From: an uncultured Succiniclasticum sp.
GTDB lineage: Bacteria > Bacillota > Negativicutes > Acidaminococcales > Acidaminococcaceae
Direction: 5' to 3'
Assembly: GCA_905233365.1 (NCBI GenBank)
Contig: CAJODT010000011.1
Location: forward strand, 1-36,678
DNA length: 36,678 nucleotides
The stretch's first letter is position 1. Each line of letters starts with the position of its first letter. The position numbers were made by a program, and so were the translations under genes. This document shows, piece after piece, positions 19,204 through 28,794 of the stretch. The notes beneath the pieces are model-generated. The model made no database searches. It saw only the letters and a list, made by a program, of their open reading frames with translations, and was not told where the DNA came from.

Positions 19204-20349
19204 ATGAAATTTGTAAGCAGCAGGCGGATCCGTAATTCGTTCCCACGGTATATTGAAAATTATTTTTTGTATCAGTCAGCGTTCAGCCATGTTTTATCTA
19301 TGATTTCAGACAGCAAGTATGATTGTGTTCTGAATCTGGGCGACGCAAGGGACGAGGATATAACCCCTGTCAATGTGGTCAGCGCACTGGCAGGACATCA
19401 GATCAGTTCAGACAAAGACCCGTTCTATCCCATGATTTCCCATTGCAAAGCCTTTTCCCGTGAAGAACTGTTGCAGAATCCGTATTACCGCAACATACGC
19501 CTGGAAGGTTGTGAGCTGGGCGATTTCAGGGTTGCTTCTGTCATTGACAGGCAGTATGAAGTCATTTTATGGAATGAAGTCATCTGTGAAAAGTGTGACG
19601 GTCTGGATTCTTTTGTTCCGCGCATCGGCTTCTGGAAGGACGAGCCTGCGCCTTATTATGTTTTGCGGGATAAAGAGGGCGAGGCGTGGATGTCCGTTAC
19701 GTTTAATGAAATGTTTACCATGCAGCCCGCTGTTGACGAAGCAAGGGGCAGGGTTCTGGCGCTGGGTTGCGGCCTGGGGTATTACGCTTATATGGCAGCG
19801 TTGAAACCGGATGTGGAAAGCGTAACGATTGTGGAACGCAACGATGGTATTATTGAGTTTTTTAATCAGAAGATTTTACCGCAGTTTGGGGACGCCAAAG
19901 CAAAGATACGTGTTGTGCAGGCGGATGTCTTTGATTTCATGCCAGCCGTGCAGGATGGGGAGTATGATTACTGCTTTGTGGATATCTGGAACGGGCTGCA
20001 GGAGGAAAAGCCGTATTACGGATTGCGGAAACTGTGCGGAAACAATTACCGCGGTATGAAGATGGCCTATTGGCTGGAGAACAGTTTTCTCGGCCAGGTT
20101 GCCACAGGCGTAAAAGCTGTATTGATGGAAGCCTTCGCGGAAGCGGAGCAGGAAAAAGAGTGGCTGCAGCTTGCCATATCTGCAAAACAGTTGCGGGACA
20201 GTGGCCAGTACGAATTTTTTGCGGTAGCAGACAGCCTTATGCAGGATGTTGTAATCAGGACGATGGAAGATATTGATTATTACTGGGAATTTGCAAATAT
20301 AAAAAAACTGTATTATGAAAAGTACAATGATTTAGCAGAACGGAGATAA
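19204..20349 (+). CDS. SAM-dependent methyltransferase / spermidine-synthase-like protein
   Basis: RVLALGCGLGYYAYMAAL, VTIVERNDGIIEFF, DYCFVDIWNG Rossmann motifs. Confidence 0.7.
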   Translation: MKFVSSRRIRNSFPRYIENYFLYQSAFSHVLSMISDSKYDCVLNLGDARDEDITPVNVVSALAGHQISSDKDPFYPMISHCKAFSREELLQNPYYRNIRLEGCELGDFRVASVIDRQYEVILWNEVICEKCDGLDSFVPRIGFWKDEPAPYYVLRDKEGEAWMSVTFNEMFTMQPAVDEARGRVLALGCGLGYYAYMAALKPDVESVTIVERNDGIIEFFNQKILPQFGDAKAKIRVVQADVFDFMPAVQDGEYDYCFVDIWNGLQEEKPYYGLRKLCGNNYRGMKMAYWLENSFLGQVATGVKAVLMEAFAEAEQEKEWLQLAISAKQLRDSGQYEFFAVADSLMQDVVIRTMEDIDYYWEFANIKKLYYEKYNDLAERR

Positions 20350-20353
20350 CACT

Positions 20354-21214
20354 ATGCATCAGTATTTGTTTCACATAGGCGACTTCCCCATACGCATGTA
20401 TGGGCTGATGCTTACCCTGGCGATTTTTCTGGCCACCGGTACGGCGTATTTTCTGGCGCGGCAGGACGGACGCTGGCACGAGCACGTGCTGGATATCGGA
20501 ATTTACGGCGGCTTCGCCGGACTGATCGGCGCCCGCCTGTGGGATGTGTTTTTCTTTGACTGGAGCTATTATCAGGATCACCTGCTGGAGATTCCCTTTG
20601 TGTGGCAGGGGGGTATGGCGGTGCAGGGGGGTATGCTGGGCGGTTTGCTTACCGGTATTGTGTATTGCAAGCTGCACAAGATCGACTGGCTGGCGCTGGC
20701 GGATATCGTCTGTCCGGCCATGATTTTGGGGCAGGCGGTAGGCCGCATGGCCAATCTGTTGAACGGGGATGCCTTCGGCGCGCCTACCGGCGGCGACTTT
20801 GGTATTATTTACCCCGAGGGGACCCTGGCCCGTGTCACTTACGGGACTCAGCCCTTATGGCCCGCGGAAGTGTGGGAAGGTCAGTTGGACGTGGTGGTCT
20901 TTGCGTTACTGTTAGTGTTCCGCGCTTTTCCCCATGCCAAAGGCCAGGCCTTGTGCCTATACGGTTTTTTATATTCGCTGGAACGTTTCTGCCTTGAATT
21001 TTTGCGGGGCGATTACGCGGAGCCCTGGCTCTTCGGCCTTTCCAGCGCCCAGGCTACCAGCGCCGGGTTCATGCTGGTGTGCGTAGGATTCTTCATTTAT
21101 TTTGGATATCTGGCGAAAAATGATCCGGAACGGGTTATGTTGCCGGGCAGTGCGGTGGAAAATGTAACGGAAAAAGAAACGCCCAGGCAAGGAAAGAACG
21201 CAAAGAAAAAGTAA
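20354..21214 (+). CDS. lgt: Prolipoprotein diacylglyceryl transferase
   Basis: IRMYGLM, GARLWDV, GQAVGRMANLLNGDAFG, RFCLEFLRGD. Confidence 0.95.
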   Translation: MHQYLFHIGDFPIRMYGLMLTLAIFLATGTAYFLARQDGRWHEHVLDIGIYGGFAGLIGARLWDVFFFDWSYYQDHLLEIPFVWQGGMAVQGGMLGGLLTGIVYCKLHKIDWLALADIVCPAMILGQAVGRMANLLNGDAFGAPTGGDFGIIYPEGTLARVTYGTQPLWPAEVWEGQLDVVVFALLLVFRAFPHAKGQALCLYGFLYSLERFCLEFLRGDYAEPWLFGLSSAQATSAGFMLVCVGFFIYFGYLAKNDPERVMLPGSAVENVTEKETPRQGKNAKKK

Positions 21215-21247
21215 AACGTAATATTATGTTTGCAAAATGGGCAAAGA

Positions 21248-21284
21248 AAAACGGACGTTGCAATCAACGTCCGCTTTTACTTTT
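21248..21284 (+). terminator. Intrinsic terminator downstream of lgt
   Basis: aaacggacgttgcaatcaacgtccgcttttactttt. Confidence 0.7.
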
Positions 21285-21317
21285 ATGTGCAATATGCTTT
21301 ATTTTGTTTTACATCTG

Positions 21318-22142
21318 TTACCACTTCGGCGGGAAGTAGCGGCTTTCCAGTTTGTTGCTGGCCGTGACGATGATCCAGCCCCGGCCCGGTACGACTTCCA
21401 GATTCGCTGCGCCTTTAAAGACCTGTACGACGTTGGTTTCCGGCGTGGCATCTTTTGCAGTCAGGGTGTACTCAATGGTAGTCATGTCAGGACCGTCTGC
21501 CACTTCAACTGCATCGCTGATCACGCTGCTCACCGTTGTGGTGAATCCGTTGCAGAAGGCAGAGAAGCTGCCAAAAGATTTTTTGTAGCCGTCTCCCAGA
21601 AAACTCCAGGCCCGTCGCATTTCCTTGTGGGTGATACATTCGTGGTAACCCATGAGGATTGCTTTAGCGGTTTCACGGGAACCCAGCACTACACGGCTCA
21701 GCCGTTTTCCGGTCCCACTGTCCAGCATCCAACAGTTGTTAACTCTTTTCAAAACAGTGGAACATTCAAAGGTCTGCACTACGATTTGCTGGTCATTTTC
21801 CCGGTCTTCCGCTTTCAGCAGGTAAAACAGTTCCAATGTGTTGGCATCACGCTGCAGCTGGCGGATGTTGCTGGTCCGGCTGGTGATGGTTGTCCGGTAA
21901 CCTTCCGCAAAATTTTCATAGCTCCGGAAAGAGTTTTTATAATCTTCGGTAAGAATGTCCCAGGCTAAACCCGGTTCGCCGTCGGTAATTTTATGGTGGA
22001 AATATTCCAGTGTTTCGGCCGGGGTCATCCCTGTCGGGAAGGTGTAGGACCTGGGCACGCCACCATAAGGATTTGCGGATGCAGACAGGACGCAGGTTAA
22101 AGCGAAGACCATGGTCAAAACAAATAAAATTAATCTTTTCAT
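21318..22142 (-). CDS. Secreted protein of unknown function
   Basis: Signal peptide MKRLILFVLTMVFALTCVLSASA; two similar halves (ETLEYFHHKITDGEPGLAWDILTEDYKNSFRSYENFAEGY / AILMGYHECITHKEMRRAWSFLGDGYKKSFGSFSAFCNGF); start 22142, since the longer ORF runs into repeat C. Confidence 0.75.
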   Translation of the reverse strand: MKRLILFVLTMVFALTCVLSASANPYGGVPRSYTFPTGMTPAETLEYFHHKITDGEPGLAWDILTEDYKNSFRSYENFAEGYRTTITSRTSNIRQLQRDANTLELFYLLKAEDRENDQQIVVQTFECSTVLKRVNNCWMLDSGTGKRLSRVVLGSRETAKAILMGYHECITHKEMRRAWSFLGDGYKKSFGSFSAFCNGFTTTVSSVISDAVEVADGPDMTTIEYTLTAKDATPETNVVQVFKGAANLEVVPGRGWIIVTASNKLESRYFPPKW

Positions 22143-22219
22143 GCAACTCTCTCCCTTCAAACAAATTCTATTTTGTTCAGGTATTCCCCAACAGTCACCT
22201 AAGCGCATTGAGGCGATGT

Positions 22220-22385
22220 TTAAGGAAACACTGATTAATTCGTCTGCACGCTGACTGGTGCTTTTTGTGACTGACTGCGTCAATGTCCCTCGACGCAGCT
22301 ACGGCTGCGCCTTCGGGCCATTTCCTTGTCAGTCGCAAAAAGCCCTCAGTCATCGCACAAACTCATTTAATCAGCGTCTCCTTAA
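22220..22385. repeat. ~165 bp palindromic MITE-like repeat, copy C
   Basis: TTAAGGAAACACTGATTAATTCGTCTGCACG ... ACAAACTCATTTAATCAGCGTCTCCTTAA. Confidence 0.9.
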
Positions 22386-22407
22386 CGGAATTCCGGAAAG
22401 ATAACCC

Positions 22408-23781
22408 TTATCCGCGATAGTAATAGAAGAAGGTCATGCCTACGTTAACGATCATGGCGCCGCACATGGGGATGAAGGTACGCTTGATCAGGTCAAAGGG
22501 AGAAACGTTGCCCATGCCGGAAGCGACTACGATAACCGCGGTGATAGGAGAGCAGGTACGGGCGATAGAAGCCGCGAAATGCATCGGCAGCAGGAACAGC
22601 ACCGGTGCGATGCCGCTGGCTTTGGCTACGGCCGGGGTCAGAGCGGCGAAAGCGAAGAAGGGTGCGTTGCCGGAACCCATAACGACGGAAGATACGGCGA
22701 TAATAGCAACCATTACCACCATCATCATCATGGGGGAGAAACCTGCACTCTGGCTGCCTTTGATGAGGGTGTTGATGACGCCCATGCTCATCAGGCCCTG
22801 GGCAAAGACCTGACCGGCTACGATCAGGGTCACCACGTTGGCCATCTGCATGCCCATGCCGTCAAAGAAAGCCTGCACGCCGTCAAAGACGGTCTTCAGG
22901 TTGCGGGTGCGGATGAATTCTGCGATCATGCCCACTGCCAGACCGATCATCATGGCATTGATGATGTTGACTTTGATCCAGGTGATCCACAGGGGGCTGA
23001 AGCTTAAGATCAATGCCAGGGGTACGATGGGCAGCAGAGCGTAGATAGCCGGCGCATTGTCCGCCGGATCGTCGGATTTGGCGTGATCTACATCCATGGG
23101 AACAACTACATGGCCGTCGCGTTTATCCAGATATTTTTGAGAAAAGAAAAATAAGGTGCCGACCACGAAGAAAGCGACAATAACGATGGGAACCTGATAG
23201 TTGGTCCAGTAAATAACAGGGTCCAGGCCGGCGTGTTCCGCGGACAGGATGGTGCCGGTATCACTGGGACTCCAGTCAAAGCAGAGGGTGGAAGCAACGG
23301 CTGCGGTGGCGGCCAGACGACTTACGCCCAGACCGATGAGGATGGGGAATACCGTAACCATCAGCAGCATGGCCAGACCGGAGGCGGAGTTGATGCATAG
23401 GCCGATGCACAGGCCCAGCACCCAGCTCAGGGACAGTACCAGGTAGGGAGATTTCAGTTTCAATAACGGTTTGATGGTCATGCGAACCAGGGCGCGGGAT
23501 GCGCCGATCTTATCCATGTACTTGGCGAAAGCGCCTACGCACATGATGTTCAGGCCCAGCTTGGCAGCCCGGGAGGACAGTGTCTGTGACATGAACTGGA
23601 ACGTATCAAACAGGATGGAACCGGTACTGGCTTTGGGAGCCAGGATTTGTCCGTAACCGAAGATGACGGCGATGTACATGAGGATGAAACCGCCGACCAC
23701 CAGGACCGGTTGCGGTTTATATTTTTTGTAAATCAGGTATGCAACCCAGAATGTAACAAGAAATGAGATTACTAACGCCAT
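22408..23781 (-). CDS. DcuC-type C4-dicarboxylate transporter family protein
   Basis: Multi-TM; MCVGAFAKYMDKIGAS, FDWSPSDTGTILSAEHAG, VMGSGNAPFFAFAAL; ATG 23781 with ggagg RBS. Confidence 0.82.
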   Translation of the reverse strand: MALVISFLVTFWVAYLIYKKYKPQPVLVVGGFILMYIAVIFGYGQILAPKASTGSILFDTFQFMSQTLSSRAAKLGLNIMCVGAFAKYMDKIGASRALVRMTIKPLLKLKSPYLVLSLSWVLGLCIGLCINSASGLAMLLMVTVFPILIGLGVSRLAATAAVASTLCFDWSPSDTGTILSAEHAGLDPVIYWTNYQVPIVIVAFFVVGTLFFFSQKYLDKRDGHVVVPMDVDHAKSDDPADNAPAIYALLPIVPLALILSFSPLWITWIKVNIINAMMIGLAVGMIAEFIRTRNLKTVFDGVQAFFDGMGMQMANVVTLIVAGQVFAQGLMSMGVINTLIKGSQSAGFSPMMMMVVMVAIIAVSSVVMGSGNAPFFAFAALTPAVAKASGIAPVLFLLPMHFAASIARTCSPITAVIVVASGMGNVSPFDLIKRTFIPMCGAMIVNVGMTFFYYYRG

Positions 23782-23828
23782 TGAGAATACCTCCAAGAGA
23801 ATAATATTTAAAAGCTTAAATCAACAGT

Positions 23829-24939
23829 TTACTGTTTTGCAGCCAGACACACGATGTCCAGCGCCCACTGGCAGGTCATGTACAGATCTTCTTCCAGCAA
23901 AATCTCATCAACCGTATGCACATTGGTCATACCGGTGCCCAGCACGGTGCAGGGGATGCCGAAGCCGTTGAAGTGGCTGCTGTCGCTGCCGCCGCCGGTG
24001 GCGGTGATGTCTACGGTTAATCCCAGATTTTCCGCTGCTTTGGCCGCCAGCTGGATTACCTTGCTGTCTTTAGCGAGGCAGTAGGGCTTGTAGGAAGGTT
24101 TCACTTCTACGTCAACGGGTACGCCCGCTTTTTCCCCGCCTTTCTTGTATGCCGCTATGATATCTGCCGTGAGTTTTTCCAGCTTTTCCGGATTACGGCT
24201 GCGGCAGTCCATGGCAATTTCAACCAGGTCCGGCACGATGTTGGTGGCGGAACCGCCGTGGATGATGCCGATGTTGCAGGTGGTTTCTTCATCAATGCGG
24301 CTGGTGGGTACGCCCATTAAAATCTCTGCCGCTTTTTTAATGGCGTTGATGCCTTTTTCCGGCGCTACACCGCCATGAGCGGTTTTGCCGTGGACTTTTG
24401 CAAAAATTTTGTTCTGGCCGGGAGCTGCGAAAATGATTTTGCCGGGGCGTCCGCTGGAGTCCAGCGCGTAACCGATATCGGAATGCAGCAGGCTGGTATC
24501 CAGATTTTTCGCGCCGGCGCAGCCCTGTTCCTCACTGACGGAGAAGACTACCTGGATATCGCCGTGGGGCAGGTTCTGTTCTTTCAGGCAGCGGAGAGTT
24601 TCCATAATGGCTACCACGCCGCCCTTGTCGTCGCCGCCTAAGATGGTGGTACCGTCGGATTTGATGACACCGTCTTCGATACGGGGCTTGATACCGGCGC
24701 AGGGATTGACGCAGTCCATGTGGGCGTTCAGCAAAATCCTCGGGGCATTTTCCACGGTGCCCTTAAAATCCGCCACAATGTTGCCTGCCGTGCCATTCAG
24801 GGCTTTGGCAGTCTGCATGTCTTCCGTAACCTTGCCGCCTAATTCTTCCAGCCGCTTTTTCAGCAGGTCGGCAACTTCCCGTTCGCCCAGTGACGGACAG
24901 GGAATTTTGATCAGTTCATCTTTGTTTGTTGATGGTCAA
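23829..24939 (-). pseudogene. M20/PepT-like peptidase gene, apparently frameshifted near the N-terminus (long ORF 23829-24818)
   Basis: LLNAHMDCVNP, LGGDDKGGVVAIMETL, SVSEEQGCAGAKNLD, ALDSSGRPGKIIFAAPGQNKIFAKVHGKTAHGG. RBS aaaggagg (24956-24949) precedes TTG 24939 reading MTINKQR*, while the peptidase frame starts only after it. Confidence 0.65.
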
Positions 24940-24999
24940 TGTTGGATTCCTCCTTTAAAAATAATTCCCCTCAGTAAAAACGGTTAAAATGCAGTTTCT

Positions 25000-25773
25000 T
25001 TAAAATTCTGCATGTTCTTTAAACGCTGTACCCCAAACCGTATTTTTCAAAACGGCGCCTTTCAGGTTTGCCTTATCAAGCATGGCATTTTCAAAAACAG
25101 CTTCCGTAAAATCCCCGTTGGCTAAACGGGCTTTTCCCAGCTTGGCACTGGTAAAATTTGTGCGCTGGGCCTTGAGGCCGTTGCCATTGACTTCGTACAG
25201 GTTGGCGCCGGTGAACGAGCTGTCTGCCACGTTGGTTTCAAACATCCAGCTGTAGGACAGGTTGGCAAAAGTAAAATCCGCCCTGCGCATGTCCGCCTTG
25301 TCGAAAGTAGCTTCCTGAAAGTTTCCGGTGAAGGCTGTAAGTCCTGTTAATTTTGCACCCCTGAAATCGGAACGGTAAAAATTGCCGCCGGACAGGTCGG
25401 CCAGCTTCATATCGGTATGACCAAAGTATGAATAGGGAGCGTCAACCTTTTGCAAATTGGCATCGGCTAACTTTGCTTCGGAAAATACGGCCCGTTTCAG
25501 ATTGCAGCCCTGTAAGTTGGCTTTGTTCAAAATGGCCCGTTCCAGTCTGGCACCCGTCAGGTTTGCGTTCTGCAAATTTGCGCCGGTAAGGTCCAGTCCC
25601 GTCAGGTCGGCGCCGCTCAGATCGGCGTCGCGCAAATCGGCGTCAGGGCAGTTTTGCCCGCTGGTCACGGCTGCCACGTCCGCAGCACTGTATGCTTCCG
25701 CTGCGGGCTGAACCGCAAAACCTAAAAGCAGGGATAATGTTATGACAGGAAGTAAATAGTTAATTCGTTTCAT
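25000..25773 (-). CDS. Exported pentapeptide-repeat protein
   Basis: Signal peptide plus tandem A(D/N)LxG repeats (DLRDADLSGADLTGLDLTGANLQNANLTGARL). Confidence 0.92.
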   Translation of the reverse strand: MKRINYLLPVITLSLLLGFAVQPAAEAYSAADVAAVTSGQNCPDADLRDADLSGADLTGLDLTGANLQNANLTGARLERAILNKANLQGCNLKRAVFSEAKLADANLQKVDAPYSYFGHTDMKLADLSGGNFYRSDFRGAKLTGLTAFTGNFQEATFDKADMRRADFTFANLSYSWMFETNVADSSFTGANLYEVNGNGLKAQRTNFTSAKLGKARLANGDFTEAVFENAMLDKANLKGAVLKNTVWGTAFKEHAEF

Positions 25774-25868
25774 TTTTGCCTTTCGTAATTCATACTAAAA
25801 AACAGTTTATGTTCCCATGATGCGTCTTCGGAATTTTCGTCCGCAGCATGTTTTTACCTGCAGCACGT

Positions 25869-26564
25869 TTACGATTCGCAGATTTCCTTAATGAATTCCG
25901 ACGGGTCATCAGGGAGCTTGTCCCAGATTTTCCAGGGAGGGCAGTCAGTAAAATCTTCTGCCTTATACTCGCTGCCGGTTAAGATAATAATGCAGCGCGC
26001 GCCGATGGCTGCAGCGCATTTTGCATCGCTGGGGGTGTCGCCGATCACGATGATTTGAGAAGTATCCTTTACCAGCCCGTCCACCAGCAGACGGTTATAT
26101 AAAATCCTGGACAACTCATTACGGTCTTCTGCCAGATCGCCGTAGGCGCTGTGACGAAAATCAAAGTACTGCGCGATATCGTATTCCGTCAGCTTTTCCC
26201 GCGCTGCGTTAGTGGTGTTGCCCGTTAACAGCAGGTTGGAAATCTCCGGTGTGTTTTCCTTCAGATATTGCAGCGTCTTTTCCACGTTGGGCATCAGCCG
26301 GCCTTTGTGCTGTTTCAGGTTGCGCTTCAGATACATTTCGTATTTCAGAATCAGCGCAGCCGCCCAGCCGCTTGTGCAATGGCCTTTGATATCCGTAACA
26401 ATCTCCTTGATAATGGAGGAATCGGTACAGCCTGCCAGCGTATGTTTGAACTGGTAGGGCTCTTTCCGGAAAAAATAATCGCAGACAGCTTCCTGCAGCG
26501 CGTCATAGCCCGCGCGATTAGTCAGCAGCAAAGTACCGTCGATATCCCAGGCCAGGTATAACAT
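25869..26564 (-). CDS. HAD-family hydrolase
   Basis: DIDGTLL, LLTGNTTNAAREKL, VIGDTPSDAKCAAAIGAR; start 26564 preceded by gggagg. Confidence 0.88.
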   Translation of the reverse strand: MLYLAWDIDGTLLLTNRAGYDALQEAVCDYFFRKEPYQFKHTLAGCTDSSIIKEIVTDIKGHCTSGWAAALILKYEMYLKRNLKQHKGRLMPNVEKTLQYLKENTPEISNLLLTGNTTNAAREKLTEYDIAQYFDFRHSAYGDLAEDRNELSRILYNRLLVDGLVKDTSQIIVIGDTPSDAKCAAAIGARCIIILTGSEYKAEDFTDCPPWKIWDKLPDDPSEFIKEICES

Positions 26565-26742
26565 ACATGTTCCTCCCATATTAAGACTAATTACCATTTA
26601 ATTTTACTCTATCAGCCGATATTATGCAAATAAATACTTACAAACTGACAGATAAAATGTTATAATCACAATATAAAAGCTGTACAGTTTACAGTATCGT
26701 CTTTCGTTTTGCAATGAAACAGGCTGGAAAGAGGGGACGCGT

Positions 26743-27147
26743 ATGAAATTTATCAAGCTCTATGAACTGAAGATTTTTACTGCAGAAGATGTGCTTTGCG
26801 GGGACGAACCGTTTTACAAAGCGCTGTTTAAAGAAGCGCGCCGTCTCGGCCTGGGGGGCGGCACCATGATCCGGGCCGACGCGGGCTTTGGCAGGCAGGT
26901 CCGGGGCAACGACGGGCGGGCTTTGCCTGTTTTTTTCAGCGGTTCCTATAATCTGCCGCTGATTATCGAACTGGTAGACACGAAAGAAAATCTGGCTACC
27001 CTGTTTCCGTTTCTGGAAAAGAATGGGGACAGGCATTTCTTGGCGGTTATTGTGCCGCTGACGGCGTTGCATACAAAATATTGCGAGGAGAGCGGAAAAA
27101 TACTTAACAGACCGCCGATGCCCCTGATGGACGAACCGGATGTCTGA
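26743..27147 (+). CDS. DUF190-family protein
   Basis: KLYELKIFTAEDVLCGDEPFYKALFKEARRLGLGGGTMIRADAGFG. Confidence 0.75.
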   Translation: MKFIKLYELKIFTAEDVLCGDEPFYKALFKEARRLGLGGGTMIRADAGFGRQVRGNDGRALPVFFSGSYNLPLIIELVDTKENLATLFPFLEKNGDRHFLAVIVPLTALHTKYCEESGKILNRPPMPLMDEPDV

Positions 27148-27308
27148 CCGGAGTTGTTGTGAAAAAAGTGTGTTGTCTGCTGCGGTTTCTTGCAAAGCAG
27201 GAATGCATAGTATATAATTGATTCGGAAAAATCCGGCGGCGTTCCGGAATGCTTTTGTTGTATTATTTTTATTATGTTTAATGGCAGAGCGTAATGGAGG
27301 AAACATTA

Positions 27309-27790
27309 TGGAAGACGAGAAAATCACGGTAATCGATGATAAAGACAGAGAGGAAGAAGCTCTTTCCCTGTGCAAATGGGCGGCGGCCCGGGCTGGCGTG
27401 ATCGTTGTAGTTCCCGGCCTCGGTACTCTTTCTACAATCGCCAACGATATTTATATGATCATGAAGATCGGCTCCGTGTACGAAGAAAAGATCACGGAAA
27501 AAGCGGCTGTGAGCCTGCTGGGATCCATGGGTACGGTATTTGCCGGGGGCAAGCTGGCCACCCTGATCCCCTTCGCCCCGTTGCAGATCCCCCTGGCCAT
27601 CGGCATGACCTACGGTCTGGGCCGGGTGGTTATGGAATGGATAAAAGCCGGCAAACCGAAAGACCTGAGCGCTTTCAAGAAGGTATATGAAGACGCGTCC
27701 AAATACGCCAAGGACAACATCGACCTGTTTAAGAAAAATCCGGATAAGGATAAACCGCTGGGCGATGAAACGAAAAAGTTTGATGTGTAA
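27309..27790 (+). CDS. Hypothetical protein with hydrophobic central segment
   Basis: MEDEKITVIDDKDREEEALSLCKWAAARAGVIVVVPGLGTLSTIAND...; ATG 27309 with ggagg RBS. Confidence 0.7.
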
Positions 27791-27861
27791 CGGATGACCG
27801 CCTCAATGCCTGCAATCCTAAAATTTAGCTGTTACAACACAGCGTGTGGAGGTTTTGTAAT

Positions 27862-28269
27862 TTGAATTTCGAGATATTCCTGTTTTTACTGTTCATGTCG
27901 TTTGTCAGCTTTGCCGTAGGCGTCATCGTCTGGGTGGCGATCATGCGTTTTTTGGGCCGGGGATCCCAGAAGGCAAGGATATTGAGTTATATTTTGATTC
28001 CTGTTGTCGCCCTGGGCTATAACTTTCTGGTCCTTACGGCAGGGAAATGGCGGTATCTGGTTGGCTTCCTTCCCATTGCGCTGATCATCGGGTATGTCCT
28101 TTACTACCGGTTTGGCGATCATGGTACCTACCTTGAGCCTCAGGCAAAGCCGGAATCGGATTTCCAGCGGAGGGAAAGCTCCAAGTCCAGACGTATCCGC
28201 GAGGCCCGGGAAAAACGGGCGGCAGAACGCGAACAAAGAAAACACGGCAAACCGAAAGATAAAGTTTGA
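27862..28269 (+). CDS. Hypothetical small membrane protein
   Basis: Three hydrophobic segments, basic C-terminus; TTG 27862 downstream of ggagg. Confidence 0.6.
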   Translation: MNFEIFLFLLFMSFVSFAVGVIVWVAIMRFLGRGSQKARILSYILIPVVALGYNFLVLTAGKWRYLVGFLPIALIIGYVLYYRFGDHGTYLEPQAKPESDFQRRESSKSRRIREAREKRAAEREQRKHGKPKDKV

Positions 28270-28285
28270 AAGAGAGGAACGTAAC

Positions 28286-28729
28286 ATGTTTAAGAAAATC
28301 CTGGTTCCCGTTGACGGTTCGGAAAGTTCCTGGCGCGCTTTGGAGCAGGCTGCTGTTCTGGCCGGGAAGTTTGAAGGCGAGCTGCTGGTCATGACTGTTA
28401 TCCAGCCCTATAACAATGCGGCGCTGCTGGCGGTTCCGCTGGATCACAACATTATCAGCCAGAGCAACGCGGATTTGGAAGAAGTGGGCAAGGAAATACT
28501 GGCCCGGGCCGGAGAAAAAGTTGCAGAGACCGGTTTTGCCGGAACTGCTGCTTACAAGATCGAACTGGGGCATCCTTCGGAACGGATCCTGACCATTGCC
28601 AAAGCAGAAAAAGCAGACGCTATCGTGCTGGGCAGCCGCGGTCTTTCCGGTTTGGCGGAGTTCTTCCTGGGCAGCGTAAGTACAAAAATCTCCCAGTATG
28701 CCAACATTCCGGTACTGATTGTAAAATAA
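28286..28729 (+). CDS. Universal stress protein (UspA family)
   Basis: MFKKILVPVDGSESSWRALEQA..., ADAIVLGSRGLSGLAEFFLGSVSTKI. Confidence 0.95.
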   Translation: MFKKILVPVDGSESSWRALEQAAVLAGKFEGELLVMTVIQPYNNAALLAVPLDHNIISQSNADLEEVGKEILARAGEKVAETGFAGTAAYKIELGHPSERILTIAKAEKADAIVLGSRGLSGLAEFFLGSVSTKISQYANIPVLIVK

Positions 28730-28747
28730 GCAATAGTAATAAAAAAA

Positions 28748-28782
28748 GGCAGAACCTTATTCAGGTATCTGCCTTTTAGTTT
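28748..28782 (+). terminator. Intrinsic terminator downstream of uspA
   Basis: aaaggcagaaccttattcaggtatctgccttttag. Confidence 0.65.
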
Positions 28783-28794
28783 TGCCTGTTCAGT

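Noticed and set aside
5354-22385. CRISPR array from the repeated 165-bp units
   Set aside because: Repeats are kilobases apart and palindromic, without regular spacers or cas genes.
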